Position numbers and translations under genes: made by a program
Assembly: GCA_965248685.1 (NCBI GenBank)
Contig: CBDFKC010000003.1
Coordinates: forward strand, 682,001-746,000
Source of the DNA: VYFG01 sp965248685
GTDB taxonomy: Bacteria; Pseudomonadota; Gammaproteobacteria; Arenicellales; Poriferihabitantaceae
Length of the DNA: 64,000 bases
Direction of reading: 5' to 3'
Shown: positions 53,123 through 62,167 of the stretch, piece after piece
Layout: every line of letters begins with the position of its first letter
How positions within the stretch are numbered: position 1 is the first letter of the stretch
The notes under the pieces: model-generated
The model's database searches: none
What the model saw: only the letters and a program-made list of their open reading frames with translations
What the model was told of the DNA's origin: nothing

Positions 53123-53968
53123 ATGAAAAAAACCCGCCAACAATTTATTGATTGGGACAATAAGTCTGTAACATTGCTCGGCATGTCCGGAGTGGGCAAG
53201 ACCACGCTGTCCAAAGTGCTTCCCACCGATCAATGGTTTCATTACTCTGGTGACTACCGAATTGGAACCCGTTACCTGGCGGAGCCAATTCTGGACCAGG
53301 TGAAAATTGCAGCGATGCGAGATCCATTCCTGCGCCGTCAATTGTGCAGTGACTCAATCTACTTCCGCAACAATATAACCTTCAATAATCTCGGTCCTAT
53401 TTCAGATTTTCTGGGTAAACTTGGTAATCCCGAACTGGAAGGTCACAGCGTAGTCGAATTCAAGCGCCGCCAGCGGTTGTTTCGACAGGCCGAAATTGAT
53501 GCAATGCTGGACGTTAACGAGTTCATGGAAAAGTCCCGCAGAATTTATGGATACCCGCATTTTCTAAATGATGCTGGCGGCAGCATTTGCAGCCTGACGG
53601 ATGAAGAATGCTGGAATAACCTGTCAGCTAATACCTTGATACTTTATCTCAAGGCAGATGATGACATGGAAGAAACACTGATACGGCGTTCCCGATCTCA
53701 TCCAAAGCCTCTCAATTACGACGAGTCATTTCTCGAACAAAATCTTAGTCTCTATTTAACTGAAAACGACTTAAAGGGAGAACAAGAAATCGTACCCGAT
53801 GAATTTGTCCAATGGATTTTCCCCCGATTGCTTAATTGGCGGGCGCCGCTTTATCAGAGGGTTGCCGATCGATACGGCCATACTGCAGATGCCAGGAAAG
53901 TATTTGATTTACGTGACCAACAGGATTTTATAGAATTTGTTGGTGAAGCAATCGAAGAAAGTCACTAG
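53123..53968 (+). CDS. P-loop ATPase/kinase-like protein
   Basis: 281 residues. Walker A GMSGVGKTTLSKVLP is at residues 20-34; HYSGDYRIGTRYLAEPI follows. A conserved NDAGGSICSL stretch and TLILYLKADDDMEETLIRRS look like Walker B-type and lid regions, suggesting a shikimate/adenylate kinase-like fold. Members of this group occur before metA or uppP in gammaproteobacteria, with no proven role. Predicted soluble. 44 bp after uppP on the same strand. Confidence 0.75.
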   Translation: MKKTRQQFIDWDNKSVTLLGMSGVGKTTLSKVLPTDQWFHYSGDYRIGTRYLAEPILDQVKIAAMRDPFLRRQLCSDSIYFRNNITFNNLGPISDFLGKLGNPELEGHSVVEFKRRQRLFRQAEIDAMLDVNEFMEKSRRIYGYPHFLNDAGGSICSLTDEECWNNLSANTLILYLKADDDMEETLIRRSRSHPKPLNYDESFLEQNLSLYLTENDLKGEQEIVPDEFVQWIFPRLLNWRAPLYQRVADRYGHTADARKVFDLRDQQDFIEFVGEAIEESH

Positions 53969-54040
53969 TGCAACGACCAACACTATCGTCGTCGACAGCA
54001 GGTTGATTTCAGGAACGTAATTTCCACCAGGGATATACTT

Positions 54041-55117
54041 ATGCCATTAATTGCAAATTCGTCGCTGCCAAGCTTTGATCGGCTACGGGCAGAGGGCCAG
54101 GAAATTCTTCAACCAGGCCGGGCCCAGCAACAGGATATCCGAGAATTACATATCGGTGTATTGAACATGATGCCGGATGCGGCGCTGGAGGCCACCGAAA
54201 GACAGTTTTTGCGGTTAGTCGGCGCAAGTAATCGGATCGCCCAATTTTATATTCACCTGTTTACATTTCCGGAAATTCCGCGGGATGAAAAAGCGCGAAA
54301 CCATATCGACACGTACTATGAAAACTTTGCCGATCTCAAACAGCAGGGCCTCGACGCGATAATTTTGTCTGGGGCCAACCCTGCGGAGCCTAGAATTGAG
54401 GATGAACCATTCTGGCAGCCATTGGGTGAAGTTATCGACTGGGCAAAGGATAATGTCTGTTCGGTAATGTGTTCCTGTCTCGCAACCCATGCGGTGGTGC
54501 AACAGCTATGGGGAATACATCGTTACAAACTTGCCGACAAGCGCTGGGGAGTTTATTCGAATCGTATTACTGACAACCCTCATCCTCTTGTCGCTAATAT
54601 TAATACCCGGTTTGATGCCCCCCATTCCCATGTGTTTGAAGTAAATACCAACCAATTTGAAGAAAAGGGTTTAAAGGTATTGGCTGCCAGCAAGCAGGCG
54701 GATTTACATTTGGGAGTCAGTCCGGACGGATTTCGCTTTGTTTTCTTTCAGGGTCATCCTGAATACGATGCGGTGAGCCTGCTTAAGGAGTACAAGCGGG
54801 AAGTCGTCCGTTTTACCCAGGGCCAACGAACCCAATACCCCGCGTTTCCAGAAAATTATTTATACGATGATGCTCGGGAAGTTCTGGAACAATACAAACG
54901 TAAAGTCGAGCGTGCCCAGGGCGAATACCAGGAACTGGAAGAATTCCCCGACGCTGCGATGGCGCCGCTGGTAGACAATACCTGGTCAGATACCGGAAAG
55001 GCGATTGTGAATAACTGGATCGGGCTGGTGTATCAGATTGCTGATCGGGAACGGGGCAAGGTGTTTATGGATGGGGTCGATCCTAATGATCCTCTTGGGT
55101 TGGGAGTTGGTGGTTAG
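54041..55117 (+). CDS. metA: homoserine O-succinyl/acetyltransferase
   Basis: 358 residues. Transfers an acyl group to the homoserine hydroxyl, first committed step of methionine synthesis. LHIGVLNMMPDAALEATERQ and LSGANPAEPRIEDEPFW are family motifs; catalytic Cys is C146 in CSCLATHAV, with His in FFQGHPEYDAVSL and a conserved Glu near the C-terminus of the fold. The group with this NPxxP motif is usually called MetAS; succinyl versus acetyl use cannot be read with confidence. Good ribosome-binding site AGGGAT before ATG. No SAM riboswitch was seen in the 72-bp gap upstream. Confidence 0.88.
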   Translation: MPLIANSSLPSFDRLRAEGQEILQPGRAQQQDIRELHIGVLNMMPDAALEATERQFLRLVGASNRIAQFYIHLFTFPEIPRDEKARNHIDTYYENFADLKQQGLDAIILSGANPAEPRIEDEPFWQPLGEVIDWAKDNVCSVMCSCLATHAVVQQLWGIHRYKLADKRWGVYSNRITDNPHPLVANINTRFDAPHSHVFEVNTNQFEEKGLKVLAASKQADLHLGVSPDGFRFVFFQGHPEYDAVSLLKEYKREVVRFTQGQRTQYPAFPENYLYDDAREVLEQYKRKVERAQGEYQELEEFPDAAMAPLVDNTWSDTGKAIVNNWIGLVYQIADRERGKVFMDGVDPNDPLGLGVGG

Positions 55118-55191
55118 GGGTGGTGTTTTTTTCTGTGGTCTTGTTGAAGTGTTGGAAAGGTTCTTTTCTGTTTGTATCATGTAATTATAGA

Positions 55192-55241
55192 ACATCGCTC
55201 TTTCGCATCCATGCGACCGCGATGTACCTACGTCCTGTAGG
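55192..55241. repeat. nested palindromes, possible dispersed extragenic repeat
   Basis: ACATCGC (55192-55198) pairs with GCGATGT (55219-55225). Inside lies TCGCAT-CC-ATGCGA (55203-55216), and directly after it CCTAC-GTCCT-GTAGG (55227-55241). These adjoin the terminator at 55243-55267. The layout is like small palindromic extragenic elements; only one copy is present in this window. Confidence 0.5.
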
Positions 55242-55242
55242 C

Positions 55243-55267
55243 AAAAATAGAGGCCCGGGGGCCTCTT
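55243..55267 (-). terminator. intrinsic terminator after the ComEA-like gene
   Basis: Minus strand AGAGGCCC-CC-GGGCCTCT followed by ATTTTT, 18 bases after the stop of the helix-hairpin-helix gene. Strong GC stem with a U-rich tail. Confidence 0.85.
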
Positions 55268-55284
55268 AATGCGGGTTGGAGTAA

Positions 55285-55671
55285 TTAGCCGCTGGTGTTT
55301 TGTTCGGCCTTGTTGGAGCTGGAAATCTTTTTTGGTGGGTTTTCGCGCATTTCGTCGGTCAGGGTTGAAACACCGCTATCCACCGCGCCGTGTTTTTTGA
55401 TGACTTCCAGGGTTTTCAACCCTATACCCGGGACGGCGAGCAGATCCTCCACCGCTTTAAAGCCTTTGTTAGCCGTGCGTAACTGAATAATTTCATTGGA
55501 CTTAGCCGGTCCAATGCCGGGTATATACTGCAATGTTTCAGCATCGGCACTATTGAGGTTTATCTTTTCGGCGATGGCGGGTCCGGAAAGTGTTGCCATA
55601 ACCAGAATGGTTAAGAAGTATCGGATAAACAACGCGCTTCGTGATCCCGTACGGGAATTTTTTGTCTTCAT
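55285..55671 (-). CDS. ComEA-like helix-hairpin-helix DNA-binding protein
   Basis: 128 residues. Signal peptide (LFIRYFLTILVMATLSGPAIA) to the periplasm, then the double helix-hairpin-helix: INLNSADAETLQYIPGIGPA and FKAVEDLLAVPGIGLKTLEV. Polar C-terminal tail. Binds double-stranded DNA outside the membrane, as in transformation DNA uptake; on its own, this does not prove competence. Single gene with its own terminator. Confidence 0.88.
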   Translation of the reverse strand: MKTKNSRTGSRSALFIRYFLTILVMATLSGPAIAEKINLNSADAETLQYIPGIGPAKSNEIIQLRTANKGFKAVEDLLAVPGIGLKTLEVIKKHGAVDSGVSTLTDEMRENPPKKISSSNKAEQNTSG

Positions 55672-55864
55672 TTTGAAATCTCCTTTTCATTAAAGTTTTA
55701 AGCCCGCTGCAGAGTCGGTCAGACCGCTACCGCAGATTTACCCACAATCCATTTGTAGGTCGGGTTCCTTGTCCAGGCTCCTCTTCGAAGCCTGGTTGGG
55801 AAATGTAGTACTGAAAAATGGACCGCGCTGTGACAATTATCACAAATAGCGGTTTGTTTGATTG

Positions 55865-56938
55865 TCAGGGTAGATGGGGTCGAGCAAGAAATTCGGCGGA
55901 GGACATTTCCTGTAAGCGGCTGATCGTACGTCTGAATGGGTGCGCCAGTTTAGAGCCGATATACAGCGAATCCGGACCGGTCGCGGCGGATACCAATAGG
56001 TTGACTCCTCGGTCATATAACTCATCAATCAACTCGATAAATCTGCGGGTAGCGTCTACCTGCATATCATCAAGTATTGGTATGTTCGCCATGATCAGGG
56101 TGTGGAATCTTTTGGATAGTTCGATGTAGTCCATTTTTGATCGATTTCCGGTGCAAAGCCCTTCGAATTCGAACCAGGCCACCCCGGACCCTGTGGCCAC
56201 CACGGGTACCTTCCGGCCACTCACCACGATGCTGGTTTTGCTGCTTTCAAAATGTCCTGCCAATTTCCTGAAGCAATCGGCCAGGGCGTGCGCCGCGGTG
56301 GTGTCGAGAGGAGAGTGATAAATCGAGTCGTCTTGCAGATAGGCCATTCGATAGTCGTTTCCGTTATCGACATGGATTTCTATAGTATGGTTCTGTAACA
56401 GATTAATGGCGGGCAGGAACCGGTCTCGTTGCAAACCATTCTTGTACAGATTATGTTGCTCAATGTTGGACGTGGTTATCAGAACAACGCCGCAGCTAAA
56501 CAATGCTTCGAGTAATCCATGCAGCAACATCGCGTCGGTGATATCCGTGACCGCGAATTCATCCAGACACAATACTTTATGTTTACGGGCGAGCTCCGCG
56601 GCAATAATTTTAAGTGGATTCTGTTGGTCCTTGATATCATTTTTATGTTCATGCACCGATTGCATAAATCGGTGAAAATGTATCCGTCTGGCGCTGCCAT
56701 CGGGTAGGGTCTGGTAGAACATGTCCATCAACAGGGTTTTACCGGTACCTACTCCGCCCCAAAGATATAAACCGTTGGGCACCTGTTTGGATCTAATTCG
56801 CTGAAACCATGATTGATCAAGCAGGGAATTTATTTCGTGATGAAGTCGGTCAAAATGCGAAAGCGCCTGGAGTTGGGCCTGATCAGCCTCGATTTCGCCA
56901 GCGTCGATTTCTGCCTGGTACAACTGAGTTGGTGTCAT
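55865..56938 (-). CDS. zapE: cell division ATPase ZapE (AFG1-like)
   Basis: 357 residues. Walker A LWGGVGTGKTLLMDMFY, Walker B VLCLDEFAVTDITDAMLL, sensor-like LITTSNIEQHNLYKNGLQR; all typical of the AFG1/ZapE AAA+ family. Acts at the division site with FtsZ in E. coli. Start overlaps the yrfG stop by ATGA, so the two are coupled. Confidence 0.92.
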   Translation of the reverse strand: MTPTQLYQAEIDAGEIEADQAQLQALSHFDRLHHEINSLLDQSWFQRIRSKQVPNGLYLWGGVGTGKTLLMDMFYQTLPDGSARRIHFHRFMQSVHEHKNDIKDQQNPLKIIAAELARKHKVLCLDEFAVTDITDAMLLHGLLEALFSCGVVLITTSNIEQHNLYKNGLQRDRFLPAINLLQNHTIEIHVDNGNDYRMAYLQDDSIYHSPLDTTAAHALADCFRKLAGHFESSKTSIVVSGRKVPVVATGSGVAWFEFEGLCTGNRSKMDYIELSKRFHTLIMANIPILDDMQVDATRRFIELIDELYDRGVNLLVSAATGPDSLYIGSKLAHPFRRTISRLQEMSSAEFLARPHLP

Positions 56939-57597
56939 AGCTGAAAACCTGGGGTAATCTGATGGAAATGATCCAGCGCAATATATCCGTTGGCCCCTTG
57001 GGGTGATTGGGAAAGGTCCGGCTGGGCAATGGTAAGCAGGTGGCCGATACCGAACTTTCTGGCCGCATGCAGAACCTCTGCATTGTCGTCGATTAACAGG
57101 CTACGGGATTTATCGAATGGCATGACCTGCTGCAGCCGGTCCCAGAATCCCAGGGATTCCTTGGGGGCGTCAAGCTCGTGAGACGTGAATATGTGATCGA
57201 AGTATCGACCTAGATCAACCCGGGAAAATTTGATCGAAATGGTGTCCCGATGAGCATTGGTGGCGAGTAAAACAAGCTTATCCTTACCTGCAATTGCCTC
57301 GAGGAAAGGAATGACACCAGGCCGAGGCTGGATTAAATCGGCCACCTGGTGTTTAAGTTCGACAACATCCATTTCCAGATAGTCTGACCAATAATGCACA
57401 CTATACCAGTCCAGGGTTCCTCTGATCTTCTGCATATGGGGAAATAATTTTGCTTTTGCTTGTTCGATACCAATATTATTGGCCTGGGCAAAGCGCAAAG
57501 GTACATGCTTGGTCCAGAAATGGTTGTCAAAGTTTAGATCCAGCAATGTGCCATCCATGTCCAGCAGTACCGTATCAATGGACTTCCAGTTAAGCAT
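56935..57597 (-). CDS. yrfG: GMP/IMP nucleotidase, HAD family
   Basis: 220 residues from ATG 57597, chosen because E. coli YrfG starts at the same place; longer starts at 57642 and 57744 are open but give no conserved residues. HAD motif I is DTVLLDMDGTLLDL (nucleophile Asp); LVLLATNAHRDTISIKF is motif II; PKESLGFWDRL and SLLIDDNAEVLHAARK are motifs III-IV. Dephosphorylates GMP and IMP. Divergent from nudE with about 100 bp between, translationally coupled to zapE. Confidence 0.88.
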   Translation of the reverse strand: MLNWKSIDTVLLDMDGTLLDLNFDNHFWTKHVPLRFAQANNIGIEQAKAKLFPHMQKIRGTLDWYSVHYWSDYLEMDVVELKHQVADLIQPRPGVIPFLEAIAGKDKLVLLATNAHRDTISIKFSRVDLGRYFDHIFTSHELDAPKESLGFWDRLQQVMPFDKSRSLLIDDNAEVLHAARKFGIGHLLTIAQPDLSQSPQGANGYIALDHFHQITPGFQL

Positions 57598-57698
57598 TGT
57601 TCCCAAAGTGGCAGATTGGTCGAACTGATTATTGTCTGGCATCGCTATATACGATTTGCTGTAATACAATCCGGCGGCCTCTGCCGATTCTGTAAAAT

Positions 57699-58268
57699 AT
57701 GTCAAAGCCACGAATTCTATCAACTTCAGTGCTGGCAAAGTCACGCTTATTTAGCATTGAAGGCGTGGAGCTCGGGTTTGACAATGGACACACGGCTACA
57801 TTTGAATGTATTCGCAATCACAGTGGTGGCGTAGCAATTGTCGCCGCGATCAGCAAACAGAACGAGTTAATCCTGGTGCGGGAGTACGCCACCGCCATTG
57901 ACAGTTACGAACTTGGGTTCGTCAAAGGTAAGATCGATCCGGGTGAAGCGCCTGAGCAAACCGCCGGCAGAGAATTGATCGAAGAAATCGGATTTGCTGC
58001 GAAAAACCTAACCGCATTACGCAGCGTTAGAATGAGTCCTGGTTATAATGATCTTGTCACACATTTGTTCGTCGCTACCGATTTATCGCCGGCAAACGCA
58101 GAAGGGGATGAAATCGAACCACTTGAACAGATCCGCTGGCCACTGAAGGATATTTCCAGACTGTTTTCCCATCCGGAGGTAAATGATGCGAGGGTGTTAT
58201 TGATGCTCTGCTGGATACAGCAGTCCTGGCTTGACGGAACCGTCCAAACAAAATATTTCAACCAATAA
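57699..58268 (+). CDS. nudE: ADP compounds hydrolase NudE
   Basis: 189 residues. The Nudix box is complete: GKIDPGEAPEQTAG followed by RELIEEIGF. FECIRNHSGGVAIVAAIS and LVREYATAIDSYELGFVKG surround it as in NudE. Hydrolyses ADP-ribose, Ap3A and NADH-type compounds. Four bases separate its stop from the cysQ start, so they form an operon as in Pseudomonas and E. coli relatives. Confidence 0.91.
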   Translation: MSKPRILSTSVLAKSRLFSIEGVELGFDNGHTATFECIRNHSGGVAIVAAISKQNELILVREYATAIDSYELGFVKGKIDPGEAPEQTAGRELIEEIGFAAKNLTALRSVRMSPGYNDLVTHLFVATDLSPANAEGDEIEPLEQIRWPLKDISRLFSHPEVNDARVLLMLCWIQQSWLDGTVQTKYFNQ

Positions 58269-58272
58269 AAAT

Positions 58273-59091
58273 ATGTCTGAATTACTTAGCCAGGTTGTAG
58301 AAATCGCGGTAGCTGCGGGGGATGAAATTCTTCAGATTTATCACAATGAAGATTTTGACGTCGAAGTTAAGGGAGATGGCTCCCCCCTTACCGTGGCGGA
58401 CCGCCGCGCCCATCTGTTGATTGAAGCAGCGCTTGGCCAGCTGACACCGGAAATCCCGGTATTGTCAGAGGAATCAGCGGCCATGGTATTTGAGTTGCGC
58501 CGCGACTGGGACCGTTTTTGGCTGGTCGATCCTTTAGACGGAACTAAAGAGTTCGTAAAACGCAACGGAGAGTTTACGGTGAATATTGCCTTGATCGACA
58601 AGGCCAAGCCGGTAATGGGAGTGGTCCACACACCGGTCAAGAATATAAGCCATTATGCAGAGAAAGGGATCGGTGCATTTAAATCCAGCCCGGATCATCC
58701 AACCCGGCCTATCTCCGTTCGCCAGATAAACCCCGAGCGGGTGGTAATGGTAGCAAGCCGTTCCCACGCCGGAGAAGCGGTTGAAACCTATCGGACCAAT
58801 TTGTCCCGGCAGGTTGGCGCGGTAGAGATCGCCAGTATGGGCAGTTCTCTTAAGCTCTGCCTGGTGGCAGAAGGGTCCGCAGATATATATCCCCGTCTTG
58901 GACCGACTTCGGAATGGGACACTGCGGCAGCTCACTGCGTACTGGAAACCGCCGGAGGCAGTGTTATAAGATTGGATGGTTCGACTCTAATTTACAATAA
59001 AGAAAATATCCTAAACCCGTGGTTTCTCGCCTGCGGTGATCCGGAATTTACCTGGACGGCTCCGGCGCTGGGGATTGTGGAGCTAGAATAA
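58273..59091 (+). CDS. cysQ: 3'(2'),5'-bisphosphate nucleotidase CysQ
   Basis: 272 residues from ATG 58273. Li-sensitive phosphatase motifs: LTVADRRAHLLIEAAL, VLSEESAA, FWLVDPLDGTKEFVKRNGEF (D-P-x-D-G-T), and TSEWDTAAAHCVLETAGG (W-D-x-A). Converts PAP to AMP. PAP is the by-product of sulfotransferases such as those at 2267 and 11766, and of sulfate reduction. Operon partner nudE just upstream. Confidence 0.93.
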   Translation: MSELLSQVVEIAVAAGDEILQIYHNEDFDVEVKGDGSPLTVADRRAHLLIEAALGQLTPEIPVLSEESAAMVFELRRDWDRFWLVDPLDGTKEFVKRNGEFTVNIALIDKAKPVMGVVHTPVKNISHYAEKGIGAFKSSPDHPTRPISVRQINPERVVMVASRSHAGEAVETYRTNLSRQVGAVEIASMGSSLKLCLVAEGSADIYPRLGPTSEWDTAAAHCVLETAGGSVIRLDGSTLIYNKENILNPWFLACGDPEFTWTAPALGIVELE

Positions 59092-59239
59092 ACAATATAT
59101 TTCAATAAGATACCTAACTATATCTCAGGTTTTCACAAGTAAATAACTTATCTTCAGGGGTGGTTGACCTCGTCGGCGACAACGAGTAGTCTTTGCGCCC
59201 CTTATCCTATGCACCAATTGACGTAGAGAGTTACTGACG

Positions 59240-60646
59240 ATGCGTATCGCACTGATCGGCGCCCCTGGTTCTGGCAAGGGAACACAAGCAAAACTACTTG
59301 CTGAGCGTTACCGAATCCCCCATATATCAACTGGTGATCTGCTTAGAGAGGCAGCTAAATCTGATCCGGACTTTGATAAAGATGCCGAGCTTGCGCTGGA
59401 AAACGGCCAGTTGGTAGCGGACGATATCGTGCGTGGTCTGCTGGAAGAACGATTACGCCGCAAGGACACCAAACGTGGATTTGTCATCGATGGCTATCCC
59501 CGCAATATACCCCAGGCTCAAGCCCTGGATAATTTACTGGGCATGCTGGGTCGCGCACTACAAATCGCGTTGTTTACCAAGGTCGATGAGGACACCCAGC
59601 TCAAACGAATTACCGGGCGGCTTAACTGCGCCGATTGCGGTGCCATTTACAATAAGTTCTTTTCGGCTCCGGCTAAATCTGGAAGGTGCGACAGTTGCGG
59701 CGGTAAATTAGAAACCCGAAAGGACGACACAGCCAAAGTAGTTGCGGCGAGAATTGAGGTATACAACGAGATAACCTCTCCTCTAATTGTTTACTATCGG
59801 GCCCAGCATAAGCTGCGAACGGTTTCCGCTATGGATGAAGTACAGGTAATTCATGACAAGATCTGTGCCATAGTGGATTTGGAAATTCGGCCATTGGAAA
59901 TAGAGGCCATGGTTACCGCTGCGGATTCTATCGTTGAAGAGGAAAGTACGATCATCGCCGGAGGCCAGATAAATAAAGTCGTGCCCAACCCGGAAGTAAT
60001 CGCGCGCAAGAAAATCGCTTCTTCCGACCGCAAGGCGCGACAAGCCCAGCGAGCGGCACAGGCCCCGGCGAAAGCATCTGGTAGCAAGTCGACCAAAGCC
60101 AAGCCAAAAGCTAAAGCCAAGGCGGACCTTAAAAAAGCCAGCGCCACCATGAAAAAAGCAGAGGCCAAAAAACCGGCGGTTAAAAAGCAGGTGGCTAAAA
60201 AGACCTTGAGTAAGAAATCCGGGAAAAAGAAAGCGGCTACGGCGGAGTCTGTAAGCAAAAAAACCTTGGCGAAAAAGTCTACAACAAAAACATCTGTAAC
60301 GAAAAAAGCGCCAACAAAAAAGGTGCTGACTAAAAAGACCTCAAGCAAAAAAGCAGTAATAAAAAAGGCCACCGGCAAAAAAACCAGCACCTTAAAGAAA
60401 ACAGCGAGTAAAAAAACAGCAGCTAAAAAGGCTGCTGGCAAAAACAAGCGGATTGTAAAAACTGGCGCAAAAAAATCAGTAGCCAAGACCACCTCTAAAT
60501 CCAACATAAAAGCAGCCAACATAAAAGCCGCCAACAAAAAATCCGCCAACAAAAAGGTTACCAGCAGCAAATCCACAAAAAAAATCACTAAAAAAACCGG
60601 CAAAAAGGTAGCCGCCAAAAAATCCACCCAGCGTAAAAAGAAATAA
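59240..60646 (+). CDS. adk: adenylate kinase with long histone-H1-like lysine-rich C-terminal tail
   Basis: 468 residues. Residues 1-215 are a complete adenylate kinase: IGAPGSGKGTQAKLLAERY (P-loop), HISTGDLLREAA, GFVIDGYPRNIPQAQAL. The lid is the zinc type with four Cys (LNCADCGAIYN, GRCDSCGGKL). Residues about 216-468 are a low-complexity tail rich in Lys, Ala, Ser and Thr, with repeats such as KKT, AKK and TKK, like AlgP or histone H1-like bacterial proteins. The frame is open throughout with no stop between parts, and the tail ends at RKKK. The tail may bind nucleic acid or acidic polymers; no known need for ATP/AMP interconversion. hemB starts 2 bp later. Confidence 0.9.
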   Translation: MRIALIGAPGSGKGTQAKLLAERYRIPHISTGDLLREAAKSDPDFDKDAELALENGQLVADDIVRGLLEERLRRKDTKRGFVIDGYPRNIPQAQALDNLLGMLGRALQIALFTKVDEDTQLKRITGRLNCADCGAIYNKFFSAPAKSGRCDSCGGKLETRKDDTAKVVAARIEVYNEITSPLIVYYRAQHKLRTVSAMDEVQVIHDKICAIVDLEIRPLEIEAMVTAADSIVEEESTIIAGGQINKVVPNPEVIARKKIASSDRKARQAQRAAQAPAKASGSKSTKAKPKAKAKADLKKASATMKKAEAKKPAVKKQVAKKTLSKKSGKKKAATAESVSKKTLAKKSTTKTSVTKKAPTKKVLTKKTSSKKAVIKKATGKKTSTLKKTASKKTAAKKAAGKNKRIVKTGAKKSVAKTTSKSNIKAANIKAANKKSANKKVTSSKSTKKITKKTGKKVAAKKSTQRKKK

Positions 60647-60648
60647 AG

Positions 60649-61662
60649 TTGACCGATCATCCGCAACAGGCCGGATTCCCGGCCTCCAGACCAAGGCGCA
60701 TGCGGCGGGATGAGTTTAGCCGTCGGTTGATGCGTGAAAACACCCTGACTGTGGATGATTTACTCCAGCCTTTGTTTGTTTGTGAAGGGGAAAATAAAAT
60801 CGAAGTGATTCCTTCGATGCCGGGCATTCTCCGACTCAGCCCTAACCTGATTGCACAAAAGTGTCAGGAATTATCTGAGCTAGGGATTCCAGCTGTAGTT
60901 TTGTTTCCGGTGACACCGCCAAGCGCAAAGTCTGACGACGCTGGGGAAGCCTGGAATCCGGATGGCTTGGCGCAACGGGCGATTCGCGCAATTAAGGACA
61001 AAGTGCCGGAATTGGGGGTCATTACCGATGTTGCGCTTGATCCCTATACCAGTCATGGGCAGGATGGTCTGATTGATGATCAGGGTTATGTAGTAAACGA
61101 AGATACCGTGGAAGTGCTGGTTAAGCAGGCGTTGTCCCATGCCGCAGCTGGTGCCGACGTGGTAGCGCCGTCAGATATGATGGACGGTCGAATTGGTACC
61201 ATACGTGCCGCTCTTGAGCGGGAGGGGCATATTCACACACGAATCTTGTCTTATGCAGCCAAGTATGCCTCCAGTTTCTATAATCCGTTCAGAGATGCAG
61301 TGGGCTCTGCGGAAAATCTTGCCGGCGGCGACAAGTTTACCTATCAGATGGATTTGGCTAATAGTAACGAAGCATTGCGGGAAACCTCCCTAGATATTGC
61401 TGAGGGAGCCGATATGGTTATGGTAAAACCCGGATTACCGTATCTGGATGTAGTATGGCGGGTCAAGCAGGCGTTTGGTATGCCGACCTTTGCCTATCAT
61501 GTCAGTGGTGAATACGCCATGCTCAAAGCCGCTTGTGACAATGGATGGCTCGAAGAAAAAAAGGTCGTTATGGAAACCATGACGGCGTTTAAACGCGCAG
61601 GCTGCGACGGCGTTTTAACCTATTACGCTGAAACCGTGGCCGGCTGGCTGCGCCAGACCTGA
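60649..61662 (+). CDS. hemB: delta-aminolevulinic acid dehydratase
   Basis: 337 residues from TTG 60649; an ATG at residue 18 would cut into conserved sequence (SRPRRMRRDEFSRRLMREN), so the TTG is preferred. VLFPVTPPSAKSDDAGEAW, VITDVALDPYTSHGQDGLID, and the catalytic lysines in SYAAKYASSFYNPFRDA and MVMVKPGLPYLDV. Condenses two 5-aminolevulinate to porphobilinogen in haem synthesis. The Asp-rich Mg site rather than the Cys-rich zinc site is seen. Follows adk by two bases. Confidence 0.94.
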   Translation: MTDHPQQAGFPASRPRRMRRDEFSRRLMRENTLTVDDLLQPLFVCEGENKIEVIPSMPGILRLSPNLIAQKCQELSELGIPAVVLFPVTPPSAKSDDAGEAWNPDGLAQRAIRAIKDKVPELGVITDVALDPYTSHGQDGLIDDQGYVVNEDTVEVLVKQALSHAAAGADVVAPSDMMDGRIGTIRAALEREGHIHTRILSYAAKYASSFYNPFRDAVGSAENLAGGDKFTYQMDLANSNEALRETSLDIAEGADMVMVKPGLPYLDVVWRVKQAFGMPTFAYHVSGEYAMLKAACDNGWLEEKKVVMETMTAFKRAGCDGVLTYYAETVAGWLRQT

Positions 61663-61768
61663 ATTCGAACCGATTCACAATTGATCGCTGGTGGTGCATT
61701 GGTTTCGCCATCAGCGTGCTTCATCCGGGGTAAAATAGCAGCGCAAATTAATCCCGCAGAAATCGTTC

Positions 61769-62134
61769 ATGAGTAAACACACTCCACTGGAAATAAATTT
61801 AAACAAGAAGACCCGTTGTCTGACGATTTCGTTCGACGATGGTAAAGTCTTTGAAATGAGTTGTGAGTATCTGCGGATTAATTCCCCGTCGGCAGAAGTC
61901 CAGGGACATGGTCCAGGACAGGAAGTACTCCAGCTCGATAAGGAAAACGTCAATATTGATACTATCGAGTCAGTGGGTAACTATGCGATAAAACCGGGTT
62001 TTGACGATGGCCACAGTAGCGGGATATTTTCCTGGGATACCCTTTACACCCTGGGTATGAACCAGCAGGAAAATTGGCGTGACTATCTTGCCAAGTTGGA
62101 ACAGGCCGGGCATAACAGAAGACCCGACGCGTGA
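61769..62134 (+). CDS. DUF971 / gamma-butyrobetaine hydroxylase N-terminal-like protein
   Basis: 121 residues. PLEINLNKKTRCLTISFDDG, MSCEYLRINSPSAEVQGHG, NYAIKPGFDDGHSSGIFSWD and LYTLGM are the core motifs of the DUF971 fold, which in the hydroxylase N-terminus binds zinc. This stand-alone form sits next to ubiE in many gammaproteobacteria; role unknown. 33 bp before ubiE, likely same operon. Confidence 0.88.
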   Translation: MSKHTPLEINLNKKTRCLTISFDDGKVFEMSCEYLRINSPSAEVQGHGPGQEVLQLDKENVNIDTIESVGNYAIKPGFDDGHSSGIFSWDTLYTLGMNQQENWRDYLAKLEQAGHNRRPDA

Positions 62135-62167
62135 TCCGCCGAATCTCTTAAGGAACCGCTGATCAAA

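Noticed and set aside
53969..54040. Possible SAM riboswitch or Met regulatory box before metA
   Set aside because: The gap is only 72 bp and shows no SAM-I/SAM-II like pairing pattern or clear MetJ-type 8-bp repeat.
60301..60646. Repeat-rich DNA of the adk tail as a CRISPR or satellite array
   Set aside because: Repeats are irregular, in frame and coding for KKT/AKK motifs; no fixed spacer or repeat length.
59851..60666. 271-residue antisense open frame opposite the adk tail, looking like a hydrophobic protein
   Set aside because: It is the mirror of the Lys/Ala/Thr-rich coding repeat (AAA codons read as TTT/Phe), so its hydrophobicity is an artefact.
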